Below are positions 1 through 10,243 of a DNA stretch of 64,000 bases, piece after piece (within the stretch, counting starts at the first letter, position 1; each line of letters starts with the position of its first letter). Source of the DNA: Lentimicrobium sp. (lineage in GTDB: Bacteria; Bacteroidota; Bacteroidia; Bacteroidales; Lentimicrobiaceae); NCBI GenBank assembly GCA_019429275.1, contig JAHYJC010000026.1, forward strand, positions 1 through 64,000. The letters are read 5' to 3'. Both the position numbers and the translations under genes were made by a program. The notes under the pieces were generated by a model, which saw nothing but the letters and a program-made list of their open reading frames with translations, was not told where the DNA came from and made no database searches.

Positions 1-120
1 TTTCTCGTATTCGTCCATTTTTTATTTGAACAATACGAAAAAAATATGTCAAAGAACGATTTTTGAAAAAAGTGTCAACGATGTTGTGCTACGAAAAAAA
101 GTGTCAACGATGTTGTGCTA
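1..120 (-). mobile_element. possible IS21-like element end with tandem terminal repeats
   Basis: Two near-identical 27-28 bp copies lie head to tail at 65-91 and 93-120; they differ only in the length of an A-run and share the core GTGTCAACGATGTTGTGCTA. On the minus strand a short reading frame beginning M-D-E-Y-E-K starts at position 18 and runs off the window. Multiple subterminal repeats containing TGTTGACA-like sequence outside a transposase gene are typical of IS21-family ends. The assignment is inference, because no transposase domain is visible inside the window. Confidence 0.3.
65..120. repeat. 28-bp tandem direct repeat (2 copies)
   Basis: Units at 65-91 and 93-120 are identical apart from six versus seven A residues after the first G. 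They lie about 140 bp upstream of the first kinase gene and could be IS-end repeats or a regulatory site for that gene. Confidence 0.8.
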
Positions 121-256
121 TTTATCACATAATGATTAGTGCCAAATACAAAGTTTTGTAGTATAATGAGATTTCGGGGAAGGACTGTAAAAATTAATTT
201 TTAAAAAGTCTATTCGTTTCCAAGTTTTCAAATTAATCAATTATCAAATTGTATGT

Positions 257-3200
257 ATGTTTAATTTTTTTAAAAAACGAAAAACTGAAAATCCTCAAAA
301 TAAACAGGGCCTTGAGAAGAATGGTACAGTTCTTCGTGGCAAGGAGCCTGCTGAAACATTACCCAAGCAGAAATCCGGTTATGAAATACTTGGAGCACAG
401 GAGCAGAAAATACGACAAGTGCCTGAGTTTAATCCCGGTGATATAATTGATGATAAATATATAGTTGAGAAGGTTTTCAGAGGTGGCATGGGCAGAGTGT
501 ATATCACCGAACCCACAAGCCAAGGCATACGGTTTGCCATCAAACAGCCAAACGAACAAATGCTCTCGAGCAAGGGCTTCTTTGGCAGGATCATAAACGA
601 AGCAGAAGCCTGGACGAACCTGGGGATGCATCCTCATATAGCCTATTGTTATTTTGTAAAAGCCATAGATAACATCCCTTATATCTTTATAGAGTATGTG
701 GAAGGCGGGAACTTGCGCGAATGGATAGCAGATGGGAAGTGTATTGATCTACGAGACAGCCTTGACATGTGTATTCAGTTTTGTCACGGAATGGAGCATG
801 CCCATAATAAAGGCATGAAACACCGTGACATAAAGCCTGAGAATATATTGATAACAAGAGAAGGGAGAGTGAAGATCACAGACTTTGGTTTGGCAGGAAA
901 ACTTGAAAAGAAAAAAGACCAAAAAGCTTTGCAAAATGAAGGACAAACCCAGATCGGAGATGTCATGGGTACAAAGGCTTATATGAGCCCTGAGCAATGG
1001 GAAGATCCACACAAAGTGGATGAGAGAGCAGATGTTTTCAGTTTTGGAGTATGTATGTGGGAGATGTTAGTTGGATGTAGACCTTATGCAGTTTCAATAG
1101 GAGAAAATCAACTAACACCTAATGTTGTTAAGTTAAGAGAAGATTTGCCCGTTGATCTTATTAAGCTGCTCTATAAAGTAATAGCCCTTAATAAAAAGAA
1201 AAGACCACGAAATTTTACTGAGCTCCGCGATCAACTTAACTTGATTTACAAAACACTTTACTATCAGGAAACCCCATTTTATAAGATAGAACTTTCAGAG
1301 ACATTGGTTGATGAGTTAAATAACAGGGGTTATTCATATTACCAATTAGGGAGTACAGAAAAAGCCATAGAATGTTGGATAGATGCATTAAAGGTTGACT
1401 TTTTACATTTTGAATCAAACTACAATTATGGTTATCTAATGTGTAACCAATTAAAGATGACAGTATACGAATTCACAAAAAAACTGGAAAATTGCAAGGG
1501 ATTCACAAGTTTTAATCCTGATTATTGGGAAGCATTATCATGGTTGTATCTTGAGCAGGGAGATATAGAAGCAATTGATGCTATTCAAATATCTGAACAC
1601 AAAATACGAAACGAACAATTCATAAGTGCATTAAAAGACCCTGATAGGCCCACGGCAAGGCTATTAGGTATCTTTGAAGGGCATACTCATTTTATAAGTT
1701 CCGTTGCCTTTTCCCCTGACGGTCGGTTTGTCCTTTCTGGCAGTAGGGATAAAACAATTAGGCTTTGGGATATATTCACCGGAAAAGAGATAAGAAGGTT
1801 TGAAGGGCATAATCATTGTGTAATGGCGGTTGCCTTTTCCCCTGACGGCCGATTTGCACTTTCGGGAAGTTGGGATAAAACAATTAGACTTTGGGATATA
1901 TTAACCGGAAAAGAAGTAAGCCGTTTAAAGGGGAATACGAATATGGTAGATTGCATTGCCTTTTCACCAAACGGGAGGCAGATATTTTCCGGGGGAATTG
2001 ATAATGTAATTAGGTTATGGGATTTAACAACAGAAAATGAGATAAGGCAGTTTATAGGACATACTAATTCTTTATGGTCAATTGCCATTTCTCCAAACAG
2101 TAAGCAGGTGCTTTCCGGGAGTTCCGATAAGACAGTTAGGTTATGGGATATAGAGACAGGTAAAGAGGTTAGGCGGTTTGTTGGGCACACTGCAGATGTT
2201 ATATCAATCGCCTTTTCCCCTGACGGAAATTTCGCACTGTCTGGGAGCTCTGATAAGACAATTAGGTTATGGGATATAACAATAGTTAATGAGGTTAGGC
2301 AGTTTACAGGACATACTAATTCTGTAAGCTCAGTTGCCTTTTCACCAAACGGTAGGCACCTGCTTTCTGGGAGCAATGATAAGACAGTTAGGTTATGGGA
2401 TATAGCGACAGGTAAAGAGGTGAGGCGGATTATTGGGCACACCAAAGATGTAAAGTCAATCGCCTTTTCTCCTGATGGAAGATACGTAATTTCAGGGAGT
2501 TGGGATAAAACCCTCCGACTATGGGAGACATGCTTTCCTAAAACTAACCGGGATAGACAAAATAATTTTCCCTTGCTATCATTAATCAGAGAGGTAAGAG
2601 CTCAAAGCAGGGAGAAGGATCTGGTAAAAACGTTGATATCGGAAGCAAAAACGAATATGAAAAACGATGCTTATGTCGCAGCCTTTAATAAACTAGAAAA
2701 AGCACAAGATATTTCGGGCTATGAAAGAAACAGTGAAATAGTGAATCTTATAACAGAATGTGGAATAAAGGCAGGTGGAATCCGTAAAAGCTTAAAATGG
2801 GGTCGGTGTGTAAAGACATTATATGGGCATACTTATAGTGTAAAATCCGTTGCATTTTCCCCTGATGGCAGATATGCACTTTCTGGAAGTAAAGATAATA
2901 CGGTCAGGCTTTGGGAGATATCAACCGGAAATGAGGTGAGGCGCTTTGAAGGGCACACTGGCATGATAAAATCCGTTGCATTCTCAATTGACGGTAGGCG
3001 AGTGCTTTCAGGAAGTAATGATGAAACAGTAAGACTATGGGAGATATCAACAGGAAAAGAAGTAAAGAAGTTTGATGGGCATCAAGGAGAGGTCGAATCT
3101 GTTGCATTTGCCCCAGACGGCGGCTATGCACTTTCTGGATGTTCAAGGAGTATATACTCTCTTAAGCTATGGAATATAGCTACTTTAAAAGAAGAAAAGC

Positions 3201-3712
3201 AGTTGGAATGGTATTCTGATAATGTATGGTCTATTGCATTTTCCCCAGATGGTATGCTTGCGCTTTCTGGTAGTGATAAAACCATTCGTTTATGGAATTT
3301 AGAAACCGGAAAAACAATAAGGTGGTTTGAAGGGCACTCCAATTCAGTACTATCTATTTCCTTTTCCCCTGATGGAAAATATGCTCTTTCTGGAAGTGCG
3401 GATCATACAATACGTCTATGGACAATTTCCAACGGAAAAGAGCTGAGGCGGTTTGAAGGACATTACGAAGCTGTAAATTCCATTGCCTTTTCCGATGATG
3501 GCAGGTATGCACTATCGGGAAGTTTTGATAATACATTACGTCTGTGGTTTATTTCTAATGGGAAAGAGCTGTTGCGATTTGACGAACATGAAGGGACGGT
3601 AAACTCGGTTGCCTTTTCTAAAGATTGCAGGTATGCACTTTCCGGAAGTACGGACAACACCATTCGTATGTGGGAATTTGATTGGGATTGGCAATTGCCT
3701 GTAGAAAAGTGA
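257..3712 (+). CDS. Ser/Thr protein kinase with TPR segment and two seven-bladed WD40 propellers
   Basis: This 1151-residue protein starts with a Lys-rich extension of about 60 residues, then a Hanks-type kinase domain (about 66-335). The kinase has a GGMG loop (76-79), Lys96, the HRD motif (189-191, then K193 and N196), DFG (209-211) and SPE (244-246). The catalytic set is complete, but the glycine loop lacks its usual first Gly. A TPR-like helical stretch (about 355-465) follows. Next come seven WD40 blades (about 470-785), a helical linker of about 90 residues, and seven more blades (about 875-1145). No signal peptide or membrane helix is seen, so it should be cytoplasmic. An ATG at 253 hits a stop at once, so 257 is the start. 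A paralogue starts 28 bp downstream. The propellers probably bind ligands or partner proteins and control the kinase; the substrate is unknown. Confidence 0.93.
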   Translation: MFNFFKKRKTENPQNKQGLEKNGTVLRGKEPAETLPKQKSGYEILGAQEQKIRQVPEFNPGDIIDDKYIVEKVFRGGMGRVYITEPTSQGIRFAIKQPNEQMLSSKGFFGRIINEAEAWTNLGMHPHIAYCYFVKAIDNIPYIFIEYVEGGNLREWIADGKCIDLRDSLDMCIQFCHGMEHAHNKGMKHRDIKPENILITREGRVKITDFGLAGKLEKKKDQKALQNEGQTQIGDVMGTKAYMSPEQWEDPHKVDERADVFSFGVCMWEMLVGCRPYAVSIGENQLTPNVVKLREDLPVDLIKLLYKVIALNKKKRPRNFTELRDQLNLIYKTLYYQETPFYKIELSETLVDELNNRGYSYYQLGSTEKAIECWIDALKVDFLHFESNYNYGYLMCNQLKMTVYEFTKKLENCKGFTSFNPDYWEALSWLYLEQGDIEAIDAIQISEHKIRNEQFISALKDPDRPTARLLGIFEGHTHFISSVAFSPDGRFVLSGSRDKTIRLWDIFTGKEIRRFEGHNHCVMAVAFSPDGRFALSGSWDKTIRLWDILTGKEVSRLKGNTNMVDCIAFSPNGRQIFSGGIDNVIRLWDLTTENEIRQFIGHTNSLWSIAISPNSKQVLSGSSDKTVRLWDIETGKEVRRFVGHTADVISIAFSPDGNFALSGSSDKTIRLWDITIVNEVRQFTGHTNSVSSVAFSPNGRHLLSGSNDKTVRLWDIATGKEVRRIIGHTKDVKSIAFSPDGRYVISGSWDKTLRLWETCFPKTNRDRQNNFPLLSLIREVRAQSREKDLVKTLISEAKTNMKNDAYVAAFNKLEKAQDISGYERNSEIVNLITECGIKAGGIRKSLKWGRCVKTLYGHTYSVKSVAFSPDGRYALSGSKDNTVRLWEISTGNEVRRFEGHTGMIKSVAFSIDGRRVLSGSNDETVRLWEISTGKEVKKFDGHQGEVESVAFAPDGGYALSGCSRSIYSLKLWNIATLKEEKQLEWYSDNVWSIAFSPDGMLALSGSDKTIRLWNLETGKTIRWFEGHSNSVLSISFSPDGKYALSGSADHTIRLWTISNGKELRRFEGHYEAVNSIAFSDDGRYALSGSFDNTLRLWFISNGKELLRFDEHEGTVNSVAFSKDCRYALSGSTDNTIRMWEFDWDWQLPVEK
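2041..2545 (+). repeat. 252-bp higher-order WD40 duplication (blades 3-4 versus 5-6)
   Basis: Inside the first kinase gene the stretch around 2048 recurs around 2300, and the stretch at 2126-2190 recurs at 2378-2442, both at a spacing of exactly 252 bp (two 42-codon blades). The paired stretches are nearly identical at nucleotide level. This indicates recent in-frame duplication or gene conversion of a blade pair. Confidence 0.7.
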
Positions 3713-3740
3713 TAAATTATTTTATAAAAAATTTTGGATA

Positions 3741-6700
3741 ATGTTTAAGAACCTGTTTAAACGGATTAAAGCTCACAAACAACACCCTTCCAAAAAAGGT
3801 GGTGACGGAAAAAGGGAGACTGTCAAAGCCAAGAATACAGGAAATAATATAGAAGCTAAAGCAGATACTGTATTACGTAATGTTGAACCCTTAAATACTA
3901 AGAGTAAAAGCAGAAATCTTATTAATCCGATTGAAAACAGAAAATGGGATGCAAAAACCATTCCCGAACTCAATGTAGGCGATACAATTGACAGCAAGTA
4001 TATAATTGCTAAAAAGTTCACTGGTGGGATGGGGTTTGTTTATATCACCGAAGCCACAGGTCAGGGTATTCGATTTGCAATTAAGCAGCCCAATAAACAA
4101 ATGTTGTCGCACAAGAGCTTGTTTTCCAGGATTATAACCGAGGCAAATGAATGGACAAATCTTGGAATGCACCCTCATATAGCCTATTGCTATTTTGTAA
4201 AAGCCTTAGAAAACATCCCCTATATCTTTATAGAGTATGTTGAAGGTGGGAACTTGCGCGAATGGATAGCAGACGGGAAGTGCATCGATATACGGGCAAG
4301 CCTTGACATGTGTATTCAGTTTTGTCATGGTATGGAGCATGCACATGAGAAAGGCATGAAGCACAGGGATATCAAACCTGAGAATATATTGATGACGAAA
4401 GAAGGGAAAGTAAAGATCACAGACTTTGGTCTGGCAGGAAAACTTGAAAAGATTATAGGCAAGCAGGCTTTGCAAAATGAAGGTCAAACACAGGTAGGCG
4501 ATATTATGGGGACAAAAGCCTACATGAGCCCCGAGCAATGGGTTGATCCGCACAATGTGGATGAGCGGGCTGATGTTTTTAGTTTTGGGGTATGTATGTG
4601 GGAAATGTTGTGTGGATGCAGGCCATATACAGCATCAATAGGAGAAATTTCACCACCCCCGGATATTGTGCAGCTGAGAGATGATTTGCCTGGTAAACTT
4701 ATAGAACTACTCTATCAAGTTATAGCTCTAAATAAAGAAGAAAGACCACGAAATTTTATTGTACTTCGAGATCAGATAAACTTGATTTATAAAACGCATT
4801 ACAAAGAGGAATCCCCATTTTATAATTTAGAACTGGCAGACACATTGGCTGATGAGCTAAACAATAAGGGATTCTCATATTATCAGTTAGGCAATTTCGA
4901 AAAAGCGATTGACAGCTGGAAAGAAGCTCTTAAGATTGACCCATTACATTTTGAAGCAAACTATAATTATGGCTACCAAATGTGGAATATGGGTGAGTTA
5001 TCGGGAAACGACTATATCAAACAAATAGAAAATTGTACAGAGATAACGAAACAGAGAGATGATTATTGGATTGCCTTAGCTTGGTTGTATTTTGAACAAG
5101 GTAATTTGGATGCTGTTAAAGCTATACAAGCTTCAGAGCATAGAGTGAATGAAAAGAATTTCTTAGATGCTGTAAGTGCATCTGATAAGCCAGTAGTAAG
5201 GTTGATAAAAACCTTCAAGGGGCACACTGAATATATAAATTCATTAGCATTTTCTTCAGATGGGGAATATGTGCTTTCAGGTAGTCAAGATAAGTCAGTA
5301 AGGCTTTGGAAAGTTTCTACAGGCGCTGAGGTAAGGTTATTTATGGGTCACACAAAACATGTGCGAAAAGTTAACATTTCGCATGATGGCAACTATGCTG
5401 TTTCCTGTGATAATAATTTTCTGAAAAAATGGGATATAAAAACAGGAGAAGAATTAAAACAATTCAAATTTCATGTTGACAAAGTTGAAACAAAGGGATT
5501 TGGATTTCGTTTTGAAAGCGTAACATCAGCCATATCTCCTGATTGTAGGTATGCACTTTCAGGAAGTGATGATAAAATCATTCGGTTGTGGGATATATCA
5601 TCAGGTAAAGAATTAATGCAGTTTAAGGGACATGAGAAAGCGATAGCATCTGTAGCTTTTTCACCTGATGGCAAATATATACTATCCGGTAGTTATGATC
5701 AGACGCTTCGTCTTTGGGAAATATCAACAGGAGCAGAAATAAAAGTATTTGAAGATTTTAGGAATAACGGATCTGCTTCTTTCTCGCCTGATGGCAGATA
5801 TATAATTTCAGGAGGCTTAAATGAATCTGTTAAATTGTGGGATATATCAACTAGTAAAATAGTTAAGAGTTTTAATGGGCTCTTTGGTATTGTTGGTTCC
5901 GTGAGCATAACCCAAGATTCGAAGTATGCACTTTCAGTTGACTATAGTACTGTAAGGATTTGGGAGATATCTAATGGTAAAGAACTCAGACAGATAAATA
6001 AAAAAGGAGATCTTGGCCGTTGTGGAATTTTCTCACCAAATGGCAGGTTTGTTATTTTTGGAAATAATGAAGAGTTAATGCTTTGGGAAATTAATTTCCC
6101 AAATATCAACTGGGATAAATATTATCCCCATTCTTTGATCTCAATAACTCAAGAAGTATCCAAAAAAGATAGTGATTTTCATAAGGTGAAAAAATTATTA
6201 AAAGAGGCAAAACTTGAAATAGAAAAACAATTTTATGTAAATGCTTTTAATACCCTCAATGATGTCCGCAACATTGAGGGTTATGAAAGAAACTTAGACG
6301 TTTTGGATTTTCAGTTTCAATGTGCAATAAAGGGTGGTTTTTTAAAAGATGGATTTAATAGTGCATGGTGTGAGAATACATTATACGGTCATAATGACCA
6401 GGTAAAAAGCCTTTCTATTTTGCCTGATGGCAAACATGTTCTTTCAGGCAGTGAAGATAAAACACTTCGTTTATGGGAAATATCAACTGGGAAAGAGATC
6501 CATAGATTTCTGGGACATCTCAGCAAAATTACTGCTATGGCAGTAAGTCATGATGGCAATTATGCTGTTTCGGCTAGTAGTGAAGCTCTAATAATATGGG
6601 ATATTGTTAAACGAAAAGAGAAAAAACGATTTATAAAAATCACAGGTTTTATATACTCAATTGTTTTCTCTAAAAACAGCAAATATTTATTTACAGGTGA

Positions 6701-7337
6701 TTTAAATAATGGTGTACTAAAATGGGATATTTCAACTGGAACAAGCATAATGATAATAAATGTTGATTTAAAATCCTACCCAACGTTCGAGTTTTCTCCG
6801 GATGGCACTAAGGCTGTTTATGTTGGAAAGGATGAATTTATAAACCTATATAATTTGTCAAATGGGTCTTTAATCAAGCGTTTTAAAAATGAAACTTGTG
6901 AAACATATATGGCGGCCATCCCCCCTGACGGAAAGCATATACTTTCAAGTGGAGGTAATTCTTATTGTTGGTGGAATGTTTCGTCAAACAGGTCAGGGGA
7001 AAAGATAAATGGACAATTAAGCAGAATTTACCGTTTTACACTGGATTCTCGATATATTTTTGCAGTGAGTTCTAACAATACTTTTAAGCTCTGGGAAATT
7101 TCATCAGGGAAAGATATGTTCACATTTTATGGTCACACTTATACTGTTAATTCAATTGTAATAACCCCTGATGGTAAGTATGTCATTTCCGGAAGCAGTG
7201 ATAACACAATACGATTGTGGAGATTAGACTGGAACTGGGTGCCTCCTCCCCCCAAAAAGGACTTTGATCTTATCAAAAACAAATCTTTTTCATTTTTAAA
7301 TTTAATAAAATACTCACTTCAAAAAATCTTTCAATGA
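3741..7337 (+). CDS. Ser/Thr protein kinase with TPR segment and two WD40 propellers (paralogue of preceding gene)
   Basis: This 1198-residue protein has the same architecture as its upstream neighbour. A basic N-terminal extension is followed by a kinase domain (about 85-355) with GGMG (95-98), Lys115, HRD (208-210, K212, N215) and DFG (228-230). A TPR-like segment, seven WD40 blades, a conserved helical linker and seven further blades come next, then a short hydrophobic tail (about 1175-1198). The kinase and linker regions closely resemble the upstream protein. The propellers are far more degenerate: several blades have lost the GH dipeptide or the WD end. So the kinase is conserved while the sensing part has diverged. 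It lies 28 bp after the first gene and is probably co-transcribed. Its ligand and substrates are unknown. Confidence 0.92.
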   Translation: MFKNLFKRIKAHKQHPSKKGGDGKRETVKAKNTGNNIEAKADTVLRNVEPLNTKSKSRNLINPIENRKWDAKTIPELNVGDTIDSKYIIAKKFTGGMGFVYITEATGQGIRFAIKQPNKQMLSHKSLFSRIITEANEWTNLGMHPHIAYCYFVKALENIPYIFIEYVEGGNLREWIADGKCIDIRASLDMCIQFCHGMEHAHEKGMKHRDIKPENILMTKEGKVKITDFGLAGKLEKIIGKQALQNEGQTQVGDIMGTKAYMSPEQWVDPHNVDERADVFSFGVCMWEMLCGCRPYTASIGEISPPPDIVQLRDDLPGKLIELLYQVIALNKEERPRNFIVLRDQINLIYKTHYKEESPFYNLELADTLADELNNKGFSYYQLGNFEKAIDSWKEALKIDPLHFEANYNYGYQMWNMGELSGNDYIKQIENCTEITKQRDDYWIALAWLYFEQGNLDAVKAIQASEHRVNEKNFLDAVSASDKPVVRLIKTFKGHTEYINSLAFSSDGEYVLSGSQDKSVRLWKVSTGAEVRLFMGHTKHVRKVNISHDGNYAVSCDNNFLKKWDIKTGEELKQFKFHVDKVETKGFGFRFESVTSAISPDCRYALSGSDDKIIRLWDISSGKELMQFKGHEKAIASVAFSPDGKYILSGSYDQTLRLWEISTGAEIKVFEDFRNNGSASFSPDGRYIISGGLNESVKLWDISTSKIVKSFNGLFGIVGSVSITQDSKYALSVDYSTVRIWEISNGKELRQINKKGDLGRCGIFSPNGRFVIFGNNEELMLWEINFPNINWDKYYPHSLISITQEVSKKDSDFHKVKKLLKEAKLEIEKQFYVNAFNTLNDVRNIEGYERNLDVLDFQFQCAIKGGFLKDGFNSAWCENTLYGHNDQVKSLSILPDGKHVLSGSEDKTLRLWEISTGKEIHRFLGHLSKITAMAVSHDGNYAVSASSEALIIWDIVKRKEKKRFIKITGFIYSIVFSKNSKYLFTGDLNNGVLKWDISTGTSIMIINVDLKSYPTFEFSPDGTKAVYVGKDEFINLYNLSNGSLIKRFKNETCETYMAAIPPDGKHILSSGGNSYCWWNVSSNRSGEKINGQLSRIYRFTLDSRYIFAVSSNNTFKLWEISSGKDMFTFYGHTYTVNSIVITPDGKYVISGSSDNTIRLWRLDWNWVPPPPKKDFDLIKNKSFSFLNLIKYSLQKIFQ

Positions 7338-7429
7338 CAGCACATTATGATTTAAAACTACTTTGAGACTAATTTACGCCGATACACTTTTTTATTAAAG
7401 TGATTACTCAAAATAAACTTTGGATTAAT

Positions 7430-8911
7430 ATGAAAGTAAAATTAGAGATAATTAAAGGACCGGAAGTTGGAAGGTCATTTGAGTTTACTGAACCTGATAC
7501 TTTTCTTGTAGGCAGAGCAAAAGACGCGACCTTTCGCTTACCGGAAGATGATCCATACGTCAGCAGAAGACACTTTCACCTCGAGATCATCCCTCCTAAG
7601 TGCATTTTCCGGGATCTTGAAAGCACAAATACTCCTTCAATAAATAACAAATTCGTTCTTGAAAAAGAGCTTGAAAACGGTGATATTATTGAGGTAGGTT
7701 ATACCCGAATTAAAGTCAGTATTGATAAACAAATTATTATAAAAAGGATAAAATGTACTCGATGTGGAGTAGATATTGTTTTAATTGGCAATGAGAAACC
7801 GATAGATTATTGCGATACATGTATAAGAAATATTGAAGAAGAAAAGCGGTTGAAGTCAAAATTGGGAAAATATAAATTTGTTTGCCAATGTGGTACAGAT
7901 TTGACCGATACTGCAGATAGTGACCACAGGGCACAAGAACTCAAAGAGAAAGTATTGTATTCATGCCCAAAATGCCTTCCGCAAGGCGATAATGAAAAGG
8001 GGACGAAAATTAGCGAGTATGAAGTTATTAAGAAAATTGGTGAGGGCGGTATGGGAAAAGTTTACCTGGTATACCATAAGTCTACTGCCCGCATAGTGGT
8101 TTGTAAAAAAATACTTGGCATTACGCAAAAGGAGTTATTACCACGATTTGAACGTGAGATTAGTTTACAGAAAAGCCTGAAACATGAAAATATCATTCAT
8201 TTTATAGATTATGGGACTGATCATAAAGAGCCATATATGATTTGTGAATATGCTACCGGAGGAGATTTAAATAACTATATAAAAAAGAACAATACCCTAT
8301 TACCAATTGCAAGTGCTGTCTCAATTATTGGTGAATGCCTGAAAGGATTGGAATTTATGCATTCAAATCAAGTAATTCATCGCGATATTAAACCCGAAAA
8401 TATATTATTGCAGAAAGATAACAGCGGAAGACTAATACCGAAAATTGCTGATTTCGGAATAGCTAAAAGTTATAATAATGCCGGAGGTTCTTCATTTACC
8501 AAAGTGGGGGTGGCTATAGGGACAATGTTTTTTATGGCTCCTGAACAGATGAAAGATGCTAAAAATGTTGACGGAAGAGCAGATATTTATTCTTTTGGAG
8601 TATCACTTTATTATCTGTTGACAGGCAAATATCCTTATCATTTCCCAACACCCTTAGATCTGAATGATTGGATGCTGAAAAATAAAGGTCGTTTTAAGAA
8701 TAAGGAAGATGCTTACCAGGAATTGATTAAAATGCAACAACAAAACAATCCAATGTTGATTATTCTTTCAAATAAACCAATTCCAATAAGGCAAAGGAAT
8801 CCTGATATTTCGCAAAAATTGGCTAGTATTGTTGATAAGGCAATTGAAAAAGATCTATTTAAAAGAATTCAAACAGCAAAGGAGTTCAGGGAAAAACTTC
8901 AAAATTTATAA
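7430..8911 (+). CDS. FHA domain / zinc ribbon / Ser/Thr protein kinase
   Basis: A 493-residue protein is read from the ATG at 7430. A GTG at 7400 in frame would add ten residues that do not belong to the FHA fold. The N-terminus (about 1-100) is an FHA phosphothreonine-binding domain with GR (28-29), SRRH (45-48) and STN (65-67). Two cysteine clusters follow (C109, C112, C128, C131 and C152, C154, C179, C182), which look like zinc ribbons. The kinase domain (about 197-490) has GEGGMG (204-209), Lys226, HRD (317-319, K321, N324), DFG (341-343) and APE (370-372). No membrane segment is seen. FHA domains read phosphothreonine, so this kinase probably docks on the autophosphorylated WD40 kinases encoded upstream. 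It starts 92 bp after the second kinase gene and belongs to the same run of plus-strand genes. Confidence 0.9.
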   Translation: MKVKLEIIKGPEVGRSFEFTEPDTFLVGRAKDATFRLPEDDPYVSRRHFHLEIIPPKCIFRDLESTNTPSINNKFVLEKELENGDIIEVGYTRIKVSIDKQIIIKRIKCTRCGVDIVLIGNEKPIDYCDTCIRNIEEEKRLKSKLGKYKFVCQCGTDLTDTADSDHRAQELKEKVLYSCPKCLPQGDNEKGTKISEYEVIKKIGEGGMGKVYLVYHKSTARIVVCKKILGITQKELLPRFEREISLQKSLKHENIIHFIDYGTDHKEPYMICEYATGGDLNNYIKKNNTLLPIASAVSIIGECLKGLEFMHSNQVIHRDIKPENILLQKDNSGRLIPKIADFGIAKSYNNAGGSSFTKVGVAIGTMFFMAPEQMKDAKNVDGRADIYSFGVSLYYLLTGKYPYHFPTPLDLNDWMLKNKGRFKNKEDAYQELIKMQQQNNPMLIILSNKPIPIRQRNPDISQKLASIVDKAIEKDLFKRIQTAKEFREKLQNL

Positions 8912-8955
8912 GACAATTTTTTGAGACTCAATTTATTAAAATAAAATTCGAAACA

Positions 8956-9783
8956 ATGATTGTAAATAGAATTAATTTGATGGACAAGGTTAAAAAAATA
9001 ATAAGCATGATAAAAAAGATGGTTTTAATTCATCAGAAATATGAAGATCTTATTTTAACCTATGGTTTAACCGATGTAGGACTTAAACGGAATAACAATG
9101 AGGATGCTTTCTGGATCAATCCGACAAATGATCTTTTCATTGTAGTTGATGGCATGGGTGGCCATAAAGCCGGGGAGATTGCGAGCAATATGGCAATAGA
9201 ATTATTACAGGGATATTTGAATGAAAAATCTTTTGAGGAAACCGGGAATGAAGCTGAAAAAATTAAAAACCTGTTTATCGGATCTTTGAGCAATACAAGC
9301 ACATTAATACTTAAAGCCGGTAAAGAAAATCCTGACTATTCAGGAATGGGTTGTACAGCTGTATGTGCCTGGTTAACAGGCAACCATTTATATTCAAGTC
9401 ATGTTGGTGATGCTAGAATATACGTTTGCCATCACGATACTATAAAACAATTAGGTTTTGATCATTCCTTTGTCGCAGAAGCTGTAAAACTTGGTAAACT
9501 GACACGGGAAGAAGCCAGATTAAGTACATTAAAAAACCAGATAAACCAAGCGTTAGGGATGCCAATTAATATTGAGCCGGAATATCAAACTTCAGAGATT
9601 AACCCTGGTGACAGAATCTTGCTATGTTCAGATGGTTTATGGGATATGTTATCAGATGAAGATATTCACAAAATACTTTTTTCATCTGATGATGCAAAAG
9701 TTATTTGTGAAGAATTGATAAGAAAAGCAAACGAAGCTGGAGGATATGATAATACAACTGTAATTGTTAAAATATGTATGTAA
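8956..9783 (+). CDS. PP2C-family Ser/Thr protein phosphatase
   Basis: This 275-residue protein has the full set of PPM/PP2C signatures: N-E-D (48-50), VVDGMGGH (63-70), GMGCTA (130-135), HVGDAR (149-154), LLCSDGLWD (222-230) and GGYDNTT (262-268). The metal-binding aspartates D50, D65, D226 and D265 are all present, so the enzyme should be active as an Mg/Mn-dependent phosphatase. The first 35 residues are basic and lie outside the catalytic fold; an internal ATG may be the true start. It begins 44 bp after the FHA kinase and is the natural antagonist of the three kinases encoded just upstream. Confidence 0.93.
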   Translation: MIVNRINLMDKVKKIISMIKKMVLIHQKYEDLILTYGLTDVGLKRNNNEDAFWINPTNDLFIVVDGMGGHKAGEIASNMAIELLQGYLNEKSFEETGNEAEKIKNLFIGSLSNTSTLILKAGKENPDYSGMGCTAVCAWLTGNHLYSSHVGDARIYVCHHDTIKQLGFDHSFVAEAVKLGKLTREEARLSTLKNQINQALGMPINIEPEYQTSEINPGDRILLCSDGLWDMLSDEDIHKILFSSDDAKVICEELIRKANEAGGYDNTTVIVKICM

Positions 9784-10243
9784 ATATTAAAAGTAAATTT
9801 GATTTTTTGCTAGGTACTTATGCAATCTGGATGATCGGTAGACAGTAGATCAAATCTCTGAGAGCATCTGCAAATAGTATTTTCTCGGGTATTCTATGTT
9901 CGATGACCAGGCTCCATATAACTCCTTAACTGCTGATAGATTTTTCGCAAGAAGGTTGGGTATGGACCAGGTAAATGCCACTTTAGGAGAATGTTCCAAC
10001 ATTGAAGGCCAGTTTCCAATCACAGCATAGTGCTACTCTGCAATCAGAGGATAAAGACACTAGGCGCATCAACCTTTACATCGAAGGAAAGGAAATAAAA
10101 AGTGACATAGCCTCAATAGGGACTCTAAAATGGCGACACGTTTGAGAGAAATATTCAGGTTGGGCACAAACAGCAGAATAATTGGAGAATTTACATTACA
10201 AATCAAGGACTTAAAGTGAACGATTATAAGTTTTACAAAATTA
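9784..10243. other. 460-bp gap between phosphatase and integrase, no intact gene
   Basis: No reading frame here looks like a protein. Short stretches in different frames resemble broken coding sequence (for example an ATG at about 10130 followed by 28 open codons), which suggests a decayed gene or element arm. I saw no copy of the tRNA-Cys 3' end here. Confidence 0.5.

Noticed and set aside
1813-2445. 210-codon open frame on the minus strand inside the first kinase gene
   Set aside because: It is the mirror of the repetitive WD40 codons; its sequence repeats with the blade period and has no start context or known domain.
257-9783. Type VI secretion threonine-phosphorylation module
   Set aside because: Kinase, FHA and PP2C fit, but no Tss gene is in the window and the WD40 propellers are not part of that pathway.
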